Positions 15,662 to 24,154 of a DNA stretch of 42,622 nt are shown one piece after another. The notes under the pieces were generated by a model. The model ran no database searches, was not told the origin of the DNA, and saw only the letters and a list, made by a program, of their open reading frames with translations. This stretch comes from Nitriliruptor sp040882055 (lineage in GTDB: Bacteria > Actinomycetota > Nitriliruptoria > Nitriliruptorales > Nitriliruptoraceae): assembly GCA_040882055.1 (NCBI GenBank), contig JBBECA010000020.1, positions 1 through 42,622 on the forward strand. Direction: 5' to 3'. A program made the position numbers and the translations under genes. Positions within the stretch are counted from its first letter, which is position 1. Each line of letters opens with the position of its first letter.

Positions 15662-16105
15662 GTGAAGCCCGATCTGCCGACGACCGAGGCTGCCCCCCTC
15701 GATGAGGCGGCGCTGCTGCGCGCGGCTCGAGCGGTCCGTGAGCGCGCCTACGCCCCGTACTCCCACTTCCGGGTGGGCGCGGTCGTGGTGACCGCCGACG
15801 GGCACCGCTTCGAGGGCGTCAACGTCGAGAACGCTTCGTACCGGATGACCACGTGCGCCGAACAGAGCGCCATCGCGACGATGATCACCGCGGGGGTGCG
15901 TAGCCCGATCGTCGCCGTGGCGGTCGTCGGCGACGGGCAGGATCCCTGCACACCGTGCGGCGCCTGCCGCCAGACGATCTTCGAGTTCGGTCAGGACGCC
16001 ACGGTCTACGCCTCCGGTGACGGCGGCCGGCCGCTCATCGTCCACATCACCGACCTGCTGCCGCACGGCTTCGGTCCGAAGCGGCTCGCACAGGGGCAGC
16101 GCTGA
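15662..16105 (+). CDS. cdd: cytidine deaminase
   Basis: A 147-residue tetrameric-type cytidine deaminase. The zinc site is visible: TTCAEQSAI (Cys ligand plus catalytic Glu) and PCGACRQ (two Cys ligands). YAPYSHFRVGAV and NVENASY form the substrate pocket. It converts cytidine and deoxycytidine to uridine and deoxyuridine in pyrimidine salvage. Its stop overlaps the era start (TGATG). cdd before era is the usual order in many Gram-positive genomes. Confidence 0.95.
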   Translation: MKPDLPTTEAAPLDEAALLRAARAVRERAYAPYSHFRVGAVVVTADGHRFEGVNVENASYRMTTCAEQSAIATMITAGVRSPIVAVAVVGDGQDPCTPCGACRQTIFEFGQDATVYASGDGGRPLIVHITDLLPHGFGPKRLAQGQR

Positions 16106-17067
16106 TGCGCGAGCGTGAGCTCGACGTCGAGGCGATGCTCGCCGGCCTGCGCGACCCGACGCCCGAGGGGCACCGGTCGGGGCTCGTGGCCATCTGCGGT
16201 CGACCGAACGTCGGCAAGTCGACGCTGCTCAACCACCTGGTCGGCGAGAAGGTGGCGATCGTCACCGACACCCCGGGCACCACCCGCAACGCGATCCGGG
16301 GCGTGCTCACCCGCGAGGATGCACAGCTGGTCTTCCTCGACACCCCGGGGCTCGCCAAACCGCGGACGCTGCTGACCAAGCGGCTGAACGACCTCGTGCG
16401 CGACACGTGGGCGGGCGTGGACCTGATCGTCCTCATGGTCGACGTCGCCGAGGGGATCGGCAGCGGCGACCGGTTCCTGGCCCGCGAGCTGGCCGACGTC
16501 GGCACCCCCGTCGTCGCCGTCGCGAACAAGATCGACCGGCTGGGGGACCGGGGGAAGGTCCTCCCGGCGCTCGAGGCGCTGTCGACCCTGCTCGGTGACG
16601 GGCACGAGTTCGCGGAGATCGTGCCGGTGTCGGCCGCGACGGGCGACAACGTCGATCACCTCGCCGACGTGCTGGTCACCCACCTCCACGAGGGGCCGCG
16701 GCTGCTGCCACCGGACCGGGCGAGCGACCAGCCGGAACGCCAGCTGGCGGCCGAGATCGTGCGCGAGCAGCTGATCGTGCGCACCCGTGACGAGCTGCCG
16801 CACTCCATCGCGGTCACCGTCGACGAGGTCCGGCCCGCCGAGGGACGCGAGGACCTGCTGGAGATCGACGCGGTCATCCACGTGGAACGTGACTCGCAGA
16901 AGGGCATCGTGATCGGTAAGGGCGGGGTGACGTTGAAGGCCGCTGCCACCGCGGCGCGTCACGAGCTCGAGGTCCTGTTCGGTAGCAAGGTCTTCCTGAC
17001 CACCCACGTCCGGGTGGCCAAGGAGTGGCAGCGCGACCCGAAGCAGCTCGGGCGGCTCGGGTACTGA
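16105..17067 (+). CDS. era: GTPase Era
   Basis: A 320-residue Era. The G domain has GRPNVGKST (G1), DTPGTTRN (G2 region), DTPG (G3), NKID (G4) and VSAATGDN (G5). The C-terminal KH domain reads IHVERDSQKGIVIGKGG. Era binds 16S rRNA near its 3' end and checks 30S assembly, the same process as YbeY and RsmE encoded nearby. The N-terminus is about 20 residues longer than in E. coli. Confidence 0.96.
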   Translation: MRERELDVEAMLAGLRDPTPEGHRSGLVAICGRPNVGKSTLLNHLVGEKVAIVTDTPGTTRNAIRGVLTREDAQLVFLDTPGLAKPRTLLTKRLNDLVRDTWAGVDLIVLMVDVAEGIGSGDRFLARELADVGTPVVAVANKIDRLGDRGKVLPALEALSTLLGDGHEFAEIVPVSAATGDNVDHLADVLVTHLHEGPRLLPPDRASDQPERQLAAEIVREQLIVRTRDELPHSIAVTVDEVRPAEGREDLLEIDAVIHVERDSQKGIVIGKGGVTLKAAATAARHELEVLFGSKVFLTTHVRVAKEWQRDPKQLGRLGY

Positions 17068-17081
17068 ACCGGAGGGGGACC

Positions 17082-17729
17082 GTGCGCGACGATCTCGACC
17101 TGCTCGATTGGCGCCGCCGGGTCGCCGACCTCTACGGCGAGGTGCGCCGCCGCGGACCGTCCGAGACCACGTGGCGGTGGTGGCGCGACGAACGCGACGA
17201 GCTGTTCGCCAGCCACCCCTCGTCCCCGCTGCGCCCGGAGGACCGCGCGACCTTCTCGGGGTTACCCGTCTTCCCCTACGACGCGGAGCTACGCCTCGGC
17301 GCCCTCGACGTCCACGACGCCGAGCCGGTCACGATGCACATCGCGCACAGTGCCGACGGGGTGACGCCGGCGCACCGGATCGGCACCTTGGCGCTGCCGC
17401 TCGGTGGGGTGGTGCACCCGGTCTCGGTTTTCTGGCTCGACACCTACGGCGGGGGGATCTTCGTGCCGCTGCGCGATGCGACCAACGGCGTGACCACCTA
17501 CGGCGGGGGGCGCTACCTGCTCGACACGGTCAAGTCCGCCGACCTCGGTGGCAGCCACGACCAGCTCGAGATCGACCTGAACTTCGCCTACCACCCGAGC
17601 TGCGTGCACGACCCGGCCTGGTCGTGCCCCTTGGCGCCGGCGGGGGAGCGGCTCAGCGTCGCGATCGAGGGTGGTGAGCGGCTCCCCGACACGCCAGCGT
17701 CGAGCGCAGTGGTCGGGCTGGCCACGTGA
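17082..17729 (+). CDS. DUF1684 family protein
   Basis: A 215-residue protein with the pattern of DUF1684: an N-terminal helical WRRRVADLYGEVR and WWRDERDELFASHPSSPL, then a beta-rich domain with VFWLDTYGGGIFVPLRDATNG, TYGGGRYLLDTVK, LEIDLNFAYHPSCVHDPAWSCPLAP. The GTG start has GGAGGGGG just upstream. The fold and function of the family are not established to my knowledge; the conserved Cys, His and Tyr residues hint at a ligand site. It overlaps the next small gene by four bases. Confidence 0.75.
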   Translation: MRDDLDLLDWRRRVADLYGEVRRRGPSETTWRWWRDERDELFASHPSSPLRPEDRATFSGLPVFPYDAELRLGALDVHDAEPVTMHIAHSADGVTPAHRIGTLALPLGGVVHPVSVFWLDTYGGGIFVPLRDATNGVTTYGGGRYLLDTVKSADLGGSHDQLEIDLNFAYHPSCVHDPAWSCPLAPAGERLSVAIEGGERLPDTPASSAVVGLAT

Positions 17730-18004
17730 GCGCCGGTGGGTTCGAGGTGCTGGCAACCGCCGACCCCGAACGGTTCACCGTGCTGTTCGGTGAGGGACGG
17801 GTGCACACCGCCACGCTGCCGAACCACACGCGCCGTGGCCTGGCCCTGCACGGTGTGCCGCCGGTCGAGGTGGCGCGCGAGCTGGTGGCGCTGATCGTCG
17901 AGAACGGCCGGTGGCCCGAGAGCGACGACGAGGTCGTCCTCCCGGCCGTCGCGGGCGCGATGCCGGGCGGGTTCGCCGACGAGCTCCGTGCCAGGTTGAC
18001 CTGA
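17726..18004 (+). CDS. small soluble protein of unknown function
   Basis: A 92-residue protein I do not recognise. It starts at GTG 17726 inside the end of the DUF1684 gene (GTGA overlap). It looks like a compact alpha/beta protein: FEVLATADPERFTVLFGEG, then a helix (PPVEVARELVALIVENG) and an acidic stretch WPESDDEVVLPAVAG. There is no signal peptide or membrane helix. The coupling suggests a role together with the DUF1684 protein. Confidence 0.6.
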   Translation: MSAGGFEVLATADPERFTVLFGEGRVHTATLPNHTRRGLALHGVPPVEVARELVALIVENGRWPESDDEVVLPAVAGAMPGGFADELRARLT

Positions 18005-18032
18005 CCACGCTCGACGCCGCGCCCCGTGTGGC

Positions 18033-18830
18033 TCAGCGGGCGAGGGCGTCCACGACGGGGGCGTGGCCGCGGATCGCCTCGCGGACGCGGACGACGTCGC
18101 CGACGACGATGGTGGCTGGTGAGGCGATCGCGGAGCGTTCGATGTCGGCCGCGAGCGAGGCCAGGTCGCTGACGAGCTCCTGCTGCCGCTCGGTGGTGCC
18201 CCACCGCACCACGGCGGTCGGGGTCGTCGCGGACCGCCCGTGCAGGACCAACTGCGAGGCGATGCGCCCGGCGTGGTGGACGCCCATGAGGAACACCAGC
18301 GTCCCCGGGAAGGCGGCGAGGCCGGCCCAGTCCAGCTGGCTGGAGGGCTTGGCCGGATCCTCGTGACCGGTCACGAAGGCCACCGCCGAGGCCACACCGC
18401 GGTGGGTGACCGGGATGCCGGCGGCGGCTGGTGCGGCGACCGCCGAGGTGACGCCCGGGACGATCTCGACCTCGATGCCGGCCTGGTGGCAGCGGATCGC
18501 TTCCTCGCCGCCCCGGCCGAAGACGAACGGGTCGCCACCCTTCAGGCGGACGACGGCGTGGCCGGCCCGCGCCTCGGCGACGAGCAGATCGCTGATCGCG
18601 TCCTGGCGCCACCCGCAGCTGCCGGGGGCGGGCTTGCCGACGGCGACGCGGTCGACGGTGGGGGGCACCAGGTCGAGCACCGCGTCGGGGACGAGCCGGT
18701 CGTGTGCGACGACGTCGGCGGTCGCGAGGAGCGCCGCCGCACGCAAGGTCAGCAGCCCGGGGTCACCGGGGCCCGCGCCGACGAGGTGGACCACGCCAGG
18801 GCGGGCGGACGGGAACGGCAACGACGGCAT
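18033..18830 (-). CDS. cobA: uroporphyrinogen-III C-methyltransferase
   Basis: A 265-residue single-domain SUMT. Motifs: LVGAGPGDPGLLTLRA (SAM-binding loop), VRLKGGDPFVFGRGGEE, VEIVPGVTSAVAAPAAAGIPVTHRG and GTLVFLMGVHHA. It adds two methyl groups to uroporphyrinogen III to make precorrin-2, the branch point to siroheme and cobalamin. The ATG overlaps the cysH stop (TGATG), so it belongs to a cysI-cysH-cobA operon and most probably serves siroheme for the sulfite reductase. The next enzyme, precorrin-2 dehydrogenase, is encoded separately at 26315-26980. Confidence 0.93.
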   Translation of the reverse strand: MPSLPFPSARPGVVHLVGAGPGDPGLLTLRAAALLATADVVAHDRLVPDAVLDLVPPTVDRVAVGKPAPGSCGWRQDAISDLLVAEARAGHAVVRLKGGDPFVFGRGGEEAIRCHQAGIEVEIVPGVTSAVAAPAAAGIPVTHRGVASAVAFVTGHEDPAKPSSQLDWAGLAAFPGTLVFLMGVHHAGRIASQLVLHGRSATTPTAVVRWGTTERQQELVSDLASLAADIERSAIASPATIVVGDVVRVREAIRGHAPVVDALAR

Positions 18831-19597
18831 CACGGGCGGTCGTCCCCGGGGAGGTGGATGCCGCACTCGGTCTTGCTGTCGAACGCGGACCAGCGGCCGG
18901 CACGGGCGTCCTCGCCGGGTGCCACGCGGACGGTGCACGGAGCGCAACCGATCGAGGCGTACCCGTCGTCCACGAGCGGGTGACGAGGCAGCTCGTGCAC
19001 CTCGAGGTAGGTGGCGACCTCGGCCTCGCTCCAGCGTGCGAGCGGCGCGACCTTGGTCACGTGGCGGCCCCCCGCGCGGCGGACCTCGACGATTGGCTGG
19101 GTCGCGCGTTCGGGGGTCTGTGACCGGCGCACCCCGGTCGCCCACCCGTCGAACCGCTGCATGGTGTCGCGCAGCGGGATGGTCTTGCGTAGCGAGCAGC
19201 ACCGGTCGGGGTCGCGTTCCCACAGCCGGTCGCCCTCATCGGTGGCCTGCGCCGCGACGCTCCGGGCGGGGCGGACGTCGACCACGCGCAGCCCGAGCCG
19301 CTCGGCGAGCTCCTCGCGGAAGGTGATCGTCGCCTCGAAGTGGAGCCCCGTGTCGAGGAAGATGACGGGCACGTGGGGCGCCACGGTCGACAGCAGGTGG
19401 AGCAGGACGGCGGAATCCGCACCGAACGACGAGGTGACCGCGAACCGCGGGATCGTCCGTGCGGCCCAGGCCAGCACGTCGCCGGCCCAGGCGTGCTCGA
19501 GCTCCCGCGCGATCCGAGCGACCTGCTCGCGGCGGTCCTCGAGGCCCGGATCGTCCCCGTGGAGGGCCTCGAGTACGGAGATGCTCGTCGTGGTCAC
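18830..19597 (-). CDS. cysH: phosphoadenylyl/adenylyl sulfate reductase CysH
   Basis: A 255-residue PAPS/APS reductase. SSFGADSAVLLHLL is the ATP-pyrophosphatase-like loop and VIFLDTGLHF follows. The pattern CC (DPDRCCSLRK) with a later CxxC (GCAPCT) is the four-cysteine 4Fe-4S set of enzymes that reduce APS, and ECGIH near the C-terminus carries the catalytic cysteine. APS reductase is therefore more likely than PAPS reductase. It delivers sulfite to the reductase encoded just upstream. The GTG start overlaps that gene's stop. Confidence 0.93.
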   Translation of the reverse strand: MTTTSISVLEALHGDDPGLEDRREQVARIARELEHAWAGDVLAWAARTIPRFAVTSSFGADSAVLLHLLSTVAPHVPVIFLDTGLHFEATITFREELAERLGLRVVDVRPARSVAAQATDEGDRLWERDPDRCCSLRKTIPLRDTMQRFDGWATGVRRSQTPERATQPIVEVRRAGGRHVTKVAPLARWSEAEVATYLEVHELPRHPLVDDGYASIGCAPCTVRVAPGEDARAGRWSAFDSKTECGIHLPGDDRP

Positions 19598-21315
19598 GCC
19601 AGCACCTGCCCGTCGGTCGGGAACCGCTCCCGCAGCGCCGTCGGGCCGACCCGGTCGCACCAGGCGCCGAAGGACTCGGCCCCCTCGCGCTCCTCGCGCC
19701 AGGCCGCCAGCAGCGGCGTCAGCAGGGGGGTGAGGTCGTCGAGGTGGATGCGGTCGGCGAAGATCCGGTTGAGACGCGTGCCGGCGGCATCACCGCCGAG
19801 GTGCACGGTGTAGTGGTCCTTGCCGCGGCCGACGACGCCGATCTCGGTCGAGTACGGCCGTGAGCACCCGTTCGGGCACCCCGTCACCCGCAGGTGTACC
19901 GGTTCGTCCCCGAGATCGAGCTCGTCGAGCGCACCGGCGAGGCGGTCGGTGACGGCGGGCATCACGCGCTCGGCCTCGGCGAGCGCGAGACCGCAGGTCG
20001 GGAGCGCGGGACACGCCAGGGCGTGCCGGGTCACCGGCGCGATGTCCTCCACGAGCGGCACACCGGCCTCGTGCAGACGGGAGGTCACCTCGGCGCGGAG
20101 ATCGGCGGGGACGTCGGTGAGGAGCAGATCCTGCCGGGCGGTGAAGCGGACCCCGAACCCGTGGTCCTCGACGAGGTCGCGTACCGCCGATCGCAGCTGC
20201 ACGTCAGCGGTGTCCTGGATCCGCCCGGAGGGGACCGGCACACCGAGGAACCACGCGCCGTGGTCGTCATCGCTCTGCGGGTGCCAACCGAGGTGATCGT
20301 CGGTCCCGTCCCACGACAGCTCCTGCGGCGGGTCGAGCTGGTGGCCGAGCCGCGCCTCGACCTCGCCGCGGAACCAGTCGACGCCGCGCTCCTCGACCAG
20401 GTACTTCATCCGCGCGTGCTTGCGGTCCGAGCGGTCCCCGTGGTCGCGTTGGACGCTGATGATCGCTTCGACGACCGGGACGAGCTCGTCGGCGCCGACC
20501 GTGGCGAACGGCGAGGCGAGGCGTGGGAAGGTCGCCGGCTTGTTGTGGGTCATGCCGAGCCCACCACCGATGACCATCACGAACCGCTCGATCGCCCCGG
20601 CCTCCGTGCGTAGCGGCACGATGCCGACGTCGTGGGTGTAGACGTCGACGCAGTTGTCGCCGGTGTGCGCGAAGCCGATCTTGAACTTGCGGGGCAGGTA
20701 GGTCGGCCCGTAGAGGGGCTCGACCGCGTCGCCGCTGTCGCCGACGACCTCGGTGTGGTCGGGGACGGCGGAGACCCGCCGTTCGCCGTCGAGGAAGAGG
20801 TCCCAGTACGACGAGGTGCGTGGGCGGACCGCGATCGCGAGCCGCTCGGCGTGCGCGAAGAGATCGTCCCGGCCAGGGAGCGGCGCGGGGCAGGCGCAGA
20901 CGTTGCGGGACACGTCGCCGCACGCGGCGAGGGTCGACAGGAGGTGGTCGTTGAGCGTGGCGATCAACTGCTTGAGGTCGTGCTTGCCGACCAGGTGCCA
21001 CTGCAGACCCTGGCGGGTGGTGATCCGCAACGTGCCGTTGCTGACCTCGTCGGCGAGCGCATCGCAGGCCAGGTACTGCTCCCCGGTCAGCACGCCACCG
21101 GGGATCGAGGCACGCACCATCATCGACACGGCCTTGCCGAGCCCGGCCGCGGCGCGTTCCTTGCGGACGTCGCGGTCGTCCTGCTGGTAGCTGCCGTGGA
21201 ACTTCAGCAGCTGGGTGGCCTCGGCGGTGAAGGCGTCCGAAGCGTCCGCGAGCTGCTCGTCGAGGTCGCCAGCGAGGTAGCTGCTGGCGTGCTTGAGCTG
21301 TTCGACATCCGCCAC
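19594..21315 (-). CDS. cysI: assimilatory sulfite reductase hemoprotein (CysI type)
   Basis: A 573-residue siroheme/4Fe-4S reductase. The cluster cysteines are Cys435, Cys441, Cys480 and Cys484 (CPALPTC and TGCPNGC). This is the C-x5-C-x38-C-x3-C spacing of E. coli CysI, whose cysteines lie at almost the same positions. LLKFHGSYQQDDRD and RITTRQGLQWHLVGK are typical of the NADPH/hemoprotein branch rather than plant-type ferredoxin enzymes. It reduces sulfite to sulfide. No flavoprotein partner (CysJ) is in the window, so the electron donor may be another reductase or a ferredoxin. First gene of the cysI-cysH-cobA operon. Confidence 0.93.
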   Translation of the reverse strand: MADVEQLKHASSYLAGDLDEQLADASDAFTAEATQLLKFHGSYQQDDRDVRKERAAAGLGKAVSMMVRASIPGGVLTGEQYLACDALADEVSNGTLRITTRQGLQWHLVGKHDLKQLIATLNDHLLSTLAACGDVSRNVCACPAPLPGRDDLFAHAERLAIAVRPRTSSYWDLFLDGERRVSAVPDHTEVVGDSGDAVEPLYGPTYLPRKFKIGFAHTGDNCVDVYTHDVGIVPLRTEAGAIERFVMVIGGGLGMTHNKPATFPRLASPFATVGADELVPVVEAIISVQRDHGDRSDRKHARMKYLVEERGVDWFRGEVEARLGHQLDPPQELSWDGTDDHLGWHPQSDDDHGAWFLGVPVPSGRIQDTADVQLRSAVRDLVEDHGFGVRFTARQDLLLTDVPADLRAEVTSRLHEAGVPLVEDIAPVTRHALACPALPTCGLALAEAERVMPAVTDRLAGALDELDLGDEPVHLRVTGCPNGCSRPYSTEIGVVGRGKDHYTVHLGGDAAGTRLNRIFADRIHLDDLTPLLTPLLAAWREEREGAESFGAWCDRVGPTALRERFPTDGQVLA

Positions 21316-21408
21316 GCGACGCTCCGAGGGCAGGGCTGGGCAGGGGGAGGGTGCACCGTCGACCGCAGCGTGGGGGGCGGGCGGCGCACCCGGCGACCTG
21401 CAGCGACA

Positions 21409-21426
21409 GAACCGTGCGAACGGTTC
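21409..21426. promoter_or_regulatory. inverted repeat, candidate operator
   Basis: gaaccgt-gcga-acggttc: perfect 7-base arms with a 4-base spacer, lying between the divergent cysI operon and the transporter operon. Its position would let one regulator control both directions. I do not recognise the site as that of a known regulator. Confidence 0.45.
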
Positions 21427-21498
21427 TCCCTACAGGAGGCGCGCTCGAGGCGGTGGGCCGCGAACCTGCCGCACACCCGAACCTCCGGAGCCGATCGC

Positions 21499-22266
21499 GT
21501 GTCCGCCGTCCCCGTCCTGTCCGGTCCTGCCACCGCCGTCTCGGCCCGTGGCCTGACCAAGGTCCACCCCGGTGGGCCGACGGCGCTGGTCGACGTCGAC
21601 CTCGAAGTGCCGGTCGGGGGGTTCACCTGCCTCGTCGGGGCCTCCGGCTGCGGCAAGTCGAGCCTGCTGGAGCTGCTCGCCGGGCTCGCCGCGCCGACGC
21701 GCGGTGAGGTCACCGTCACCGGCGCCACCACGCTCCTGTTCCAGGAGGCGGCGCTGTTCCCGTGGCTGACGGCCGCACGCAACGTCGAGCTCGCGCTGAA
21801 GCTGCGCGGCGTGCCCCGGCGCGAGCGGCGCGAGCAGGCCCTCGAACTGCTCGACCTCGTCCACCTCGCCCACGCCGCCGATGAACGTCCGCACGCGCTG
21901 TCCGGGGGGATGCGGCAACGGGTGGCGCTCGCCCGGGCGCTCGCCCAGGACGCCGACGTGCTGCTGATGGACGAACCCTTCGCGGCGCTCGATGCGATCA
22001 CCCGGGACCGGCTGCACGACGAACTCGAGGCGATCTGGCACCGCACCGGGGTGACGGTGGTGTTCGTGACCCACAACGTGCGTGAAGCGGTCCGGCTCGG
22101 AGAGCAGGTGATCGTGCTCTCCAGCAGCCCGGGACGCGTGGCGGCCAGCTTCGAGGTCGACCTCGACCGCCCTCGGGCGATCTCGGACCCCGAGGTCGCG
22201 GCCCTCTCGACGCGGATCACCTCCACCCTCCGCGAGCAGGCGAGCCTCCGTGCCGTCAGCTCCTGA
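21499..22266 (+). CDS. ABC transporter ATPase, SsuB/TauB/NrtD type
   Basis: A 255-residue ATPase. Walker A GASGCGKSS, Q-loop LLFQEAALFPWLTAARNVELAL, signature LSGGMRQRVALARAL, Walker B VLLMDEPFAALD and the switch His in VVFVTHNVREAV are all present. PWLTAARNV together with the DEPFAALDAITR motif is typical of the nitrate/sulfonate/taurine importer family. Together with the permease it would import a sulfur compound or another anion; the context beside sulfite reductase favours sulfonate or similar. The stop overlaps the permease start by 17 bases. Confidence 0.88.
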   Translation: MSAVPVLSGPATAVSARGLTKVHPGGPTALVDVDLEVPVGGFTCLVGASGCGKSSLLELLAGLAAPTRGEVTVTGATTLLFQEAALFPWLTAARNVELALKLRGVPRRERREQALELLDLVHLAHAADERPHALSGGMRQRVALARALAQDADVLLMDEPFAALDAITRDRLHDELEAIWHRTGVTVVFVTHNVREAVRLGEQVIVLSSSPGRVAASFEVDLDRPRAISDPEVAALSTRITSTLREQASLRAVSS

Positions 22267-23089
22267 GGCACCGACGCACGCCGCGGCGGTCACCTTCCGC
22301 GGCGACGCGAGCCCGAGTGCGACCCGTCGCGGCTGGTCCGTGGTGTGGCCACGGGTGGCGGCCGCGCTCTGCCTCGGCCTGGCCTGGTGGTTGCTCGCGG
22401 CTCGGTCGGGCGGTGAGGTCCCCGGGCCGGTACCGGTCGCTCGCCGGCTCTGGTTGGAGCTGACCGCAGGCACGTTGCCGGAGGCGCTGGTCACCACGCT
22501 CGGCCGTGCGACGGTCGGCTTCCTGGCGGCCATCGTCGTCGGGTTGCTGATCGGCGCCGCGGTCGCGGTCTCGTCCCCGCTGCGCGCGGGCATCGGGGGG
22601 CTGCTCGCTGCGGTGCAGACCGTCCCGTCGGTCGCCTGGTTCCCGGTGGTGCTCGTGCTGCTCGTGCCCTCCGAGGGCGCCATCCTCGCCGTCGTGGTGC
22701 TCGGCGCGGCCCCCGCCGTCGCCACGGGGCTGCTCACCGGGGTGGACCGGATCCCACCGAACCTGCACCGAGCCGGGCACGTGCTCGGGGCATGGGGGAT
22801 CGACCGGCTCCGCCACGTGGTGCTGCCGGGCGCCCTGCCGAACCTGGTCGCCGGGTTGAGCCAGGGGTGGGCGTTCGCGTGGCGAGCGCTGATGGCCGGC
22901 GAGCTGCTGGTCGCGCTCGACGGCCGCAGTTCCCTCGGGGCGACGCTGCAAGCGTCCCAGGCTCGTGACGACGCCACGGGCCTGTTCGCCGCGATGGTCG
23001 TGGTGGTCGCGATCGGGTTGTTCGTCGACGAGGTGCTGCTCCGTCGGGTGGATCGCGCGGTCCAACGCCGTTGGGGTCTGCTCGGGTGA
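22250..23089 (+). CDS. ABC transporter permease, SsuC/TauC type
   Basis: A 279-residue permease with about six membrane helices. TTLGRATVGFLAAIVVGLLIG begins the binding-protein-dependent transport fold, and the EAA-like loop is RAGHVLGAWGIDRLRHVVLPGALPNLVAGL. AWRALMAGELLVA matches the SsuC/TauC family. The matching periplasmic protein of that family (SsuA/TauA-like) is not evident; the binding protein that follows is of a different family. Confidence 0.85.
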   Translation: MPSAPEAPTHAAAVTFRGDASPSATRRGWSVVWPRVAAALCLGLAWWLLAARSGGEVPGPVPVARRLWLELTAGTLPEALVTTLGRATVGFLAAIVVGLLIGAAVAVSSPLRAGIGGLLAAVQTVPSVAWFPVVLVLLVPSEGAILAVVVLGAAPAVATGLLTGVDRIPPNLHRAGHVLGAWGIDRLRHVVLPGALPNLVAGLSQGWAFAWRALMAGELLVALDGRSSLGATLQASQARDDATGLFAAMVVVVAIGLFVDEVLLRRVDRAVQRRWGLLG

Positions 23090-23154
23090 ACGGCGACAGG
23101 ACGCCATCCCCCTCGCGCGGCTGCGTGGAGCGCTACCGGCAACGGCGCACGGCC

Positions 23155-23160
23155 TAAGCT
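23155..23160 (+). promoter_or_regulatory. -10-like hexamer for the binding-protein/kinase pair
   Basis: TAAGCT, 22 bases before the GTG start at 23183. GAGGAG lies between the two as a ribosome-binding site. Confidence 0.4.
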
Positions 23161-23182
23161 CGCGCCCGTCGAGGAGCGCGCC

Positions 23183-24154
23183 GTGCGGCTGTGGGCGAGG
23201 CGATCCGTGGCCGCGTCGATCGCGCTGGCCACGCTCGCGGCGTGCTCGGCGGGCGACACGGCCGCGGAACCGCCACCCGCGGTGGTGGTGTTGCGACCGG
23301 TCCCGGATCCGGACGGTCACCCGTTCCTCGACGAGCTCCGTGCGCAGCGGCTGGTGCCAGGTCGGGACCTCACCGTGGTGCCCGCTGGGCCAGAGGTGAC
23401 CTACCCCGACGTGGCCGCCGCCGAGGCGGCCCTCGATGAGCTCGACCGTCAGCCCGCGGTCATCGTCGCGTACTCCACCCCGTACGCCGAGCTGGCCGCG
23501 GAGCGCTTCCCCGACGTCCCGACGGTGGCCGTGGTCAACGATCCGGTGGCGTCCGGTCTCATCGAGGACCGCGACCGGCCCGAGAGATCGCTCACCGGGG
23601 TCACCTTCGCCACACCGGCCGATCGCACGCTCGGCCTGATCGAGCAGGTGCTCGGTGGAGAGCTCGACCGGCTCGGCTACCTCACCCCGGTGGACGATCC
23701 CGCCGTCCTCGGGCCCCGGCAGCGCGTGGCCGAGGCAGCCGCGGCTCACGGGCTCGATCTGGTCGAGGTCACCTTCGAGGGAGCCGACGCCATCCCCGCA
23801 GCCGTCGACGACCTGGTCGCGGCCGAGGTGGATGCGGTCCTGCTCGCCGCGTCCAACGCGGTCATCGCTGCTGCTGAAGAGCTCGAACGCGCGCTCGAGG
23901 CGGCCGAGCTCCCGGTCGTGGCCAACAACGCCCGGTTCGGTTTCGCCCTCGCGGTGCTGGAACCGGACGGCGCCGAGGTTCGACGTCAGGCGGCCCGCCA
24001 GGTCGCGCGCCTGCTGGCGGGTGATCCGGTGGCATCGGTCCCGGTCGAGGACCCGCGCCGGTTCCGCGTGGTGCTCGCTCCGGATCGCGTGGCGGCGCTC
24101 GGTCTCCCGGCGCTGGAGGCCGGGCTGCTGCGGCAGGCGGATGAGGTCCGATGA
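23183..24154 (+). CDS. solute-binding lipoprotein, ABC_sub_bind (PF04392-like)
   Basis: A 323-residue lipoprotein: signal peptide, lipobox LAAC (Cys21), then two Rossmann-like lobes. AVIVAYSTPYAELAAERFPDVPTVAVVNDPVASGL and LTGVTFATPADRTLGLIEQVL are typical of the PF04392 (TrpX-like) family. This family usually pairs with permeases other than the SsuC type upstream. Its stop overlaps the start of a sensor kinase (ATGA). In several other bacteria PF04392 domains occur as sensory modules of kinases, so it may present ligand to the kinase rather than feed a transporter. Confidence 0.75.
   Translation: MRLWARRSVAASIALATLAACSAGDTAAEPPPAVVVLRPVPDPDGHPFLDELRAQRLVPGRDLTVVPAGPEVTYPDVAAAEAALDELDRQPAVIVAYSTPYAELAAERFPDVPTVAVVNDPVASGLIEDRDRPERSLTGVTFATPADRTLGLIEQVLGGELDRLGYLTPVDDPAVLGPRQRVAEAAAAHGLDLVEVTFEGADAIPAAVDDLVAAEVDAVLLAASNAVIAAAEELERALEAAELPVVANNARFGFALAVLEPDGAEVRRQAARQVARLLAGDPVASVPVEDPRRFRVVLAPDRVAALGLPALEAGLLRQADEVR

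Noticed and set aside
21316..21498. Riboswitch (SAM or similar) controlling the sulfur operons
   Set aside because: Only a short inverted repeat is visible; there is no multi-stem conserved core of a known riboswitch class, and an operator is the simpler reading.
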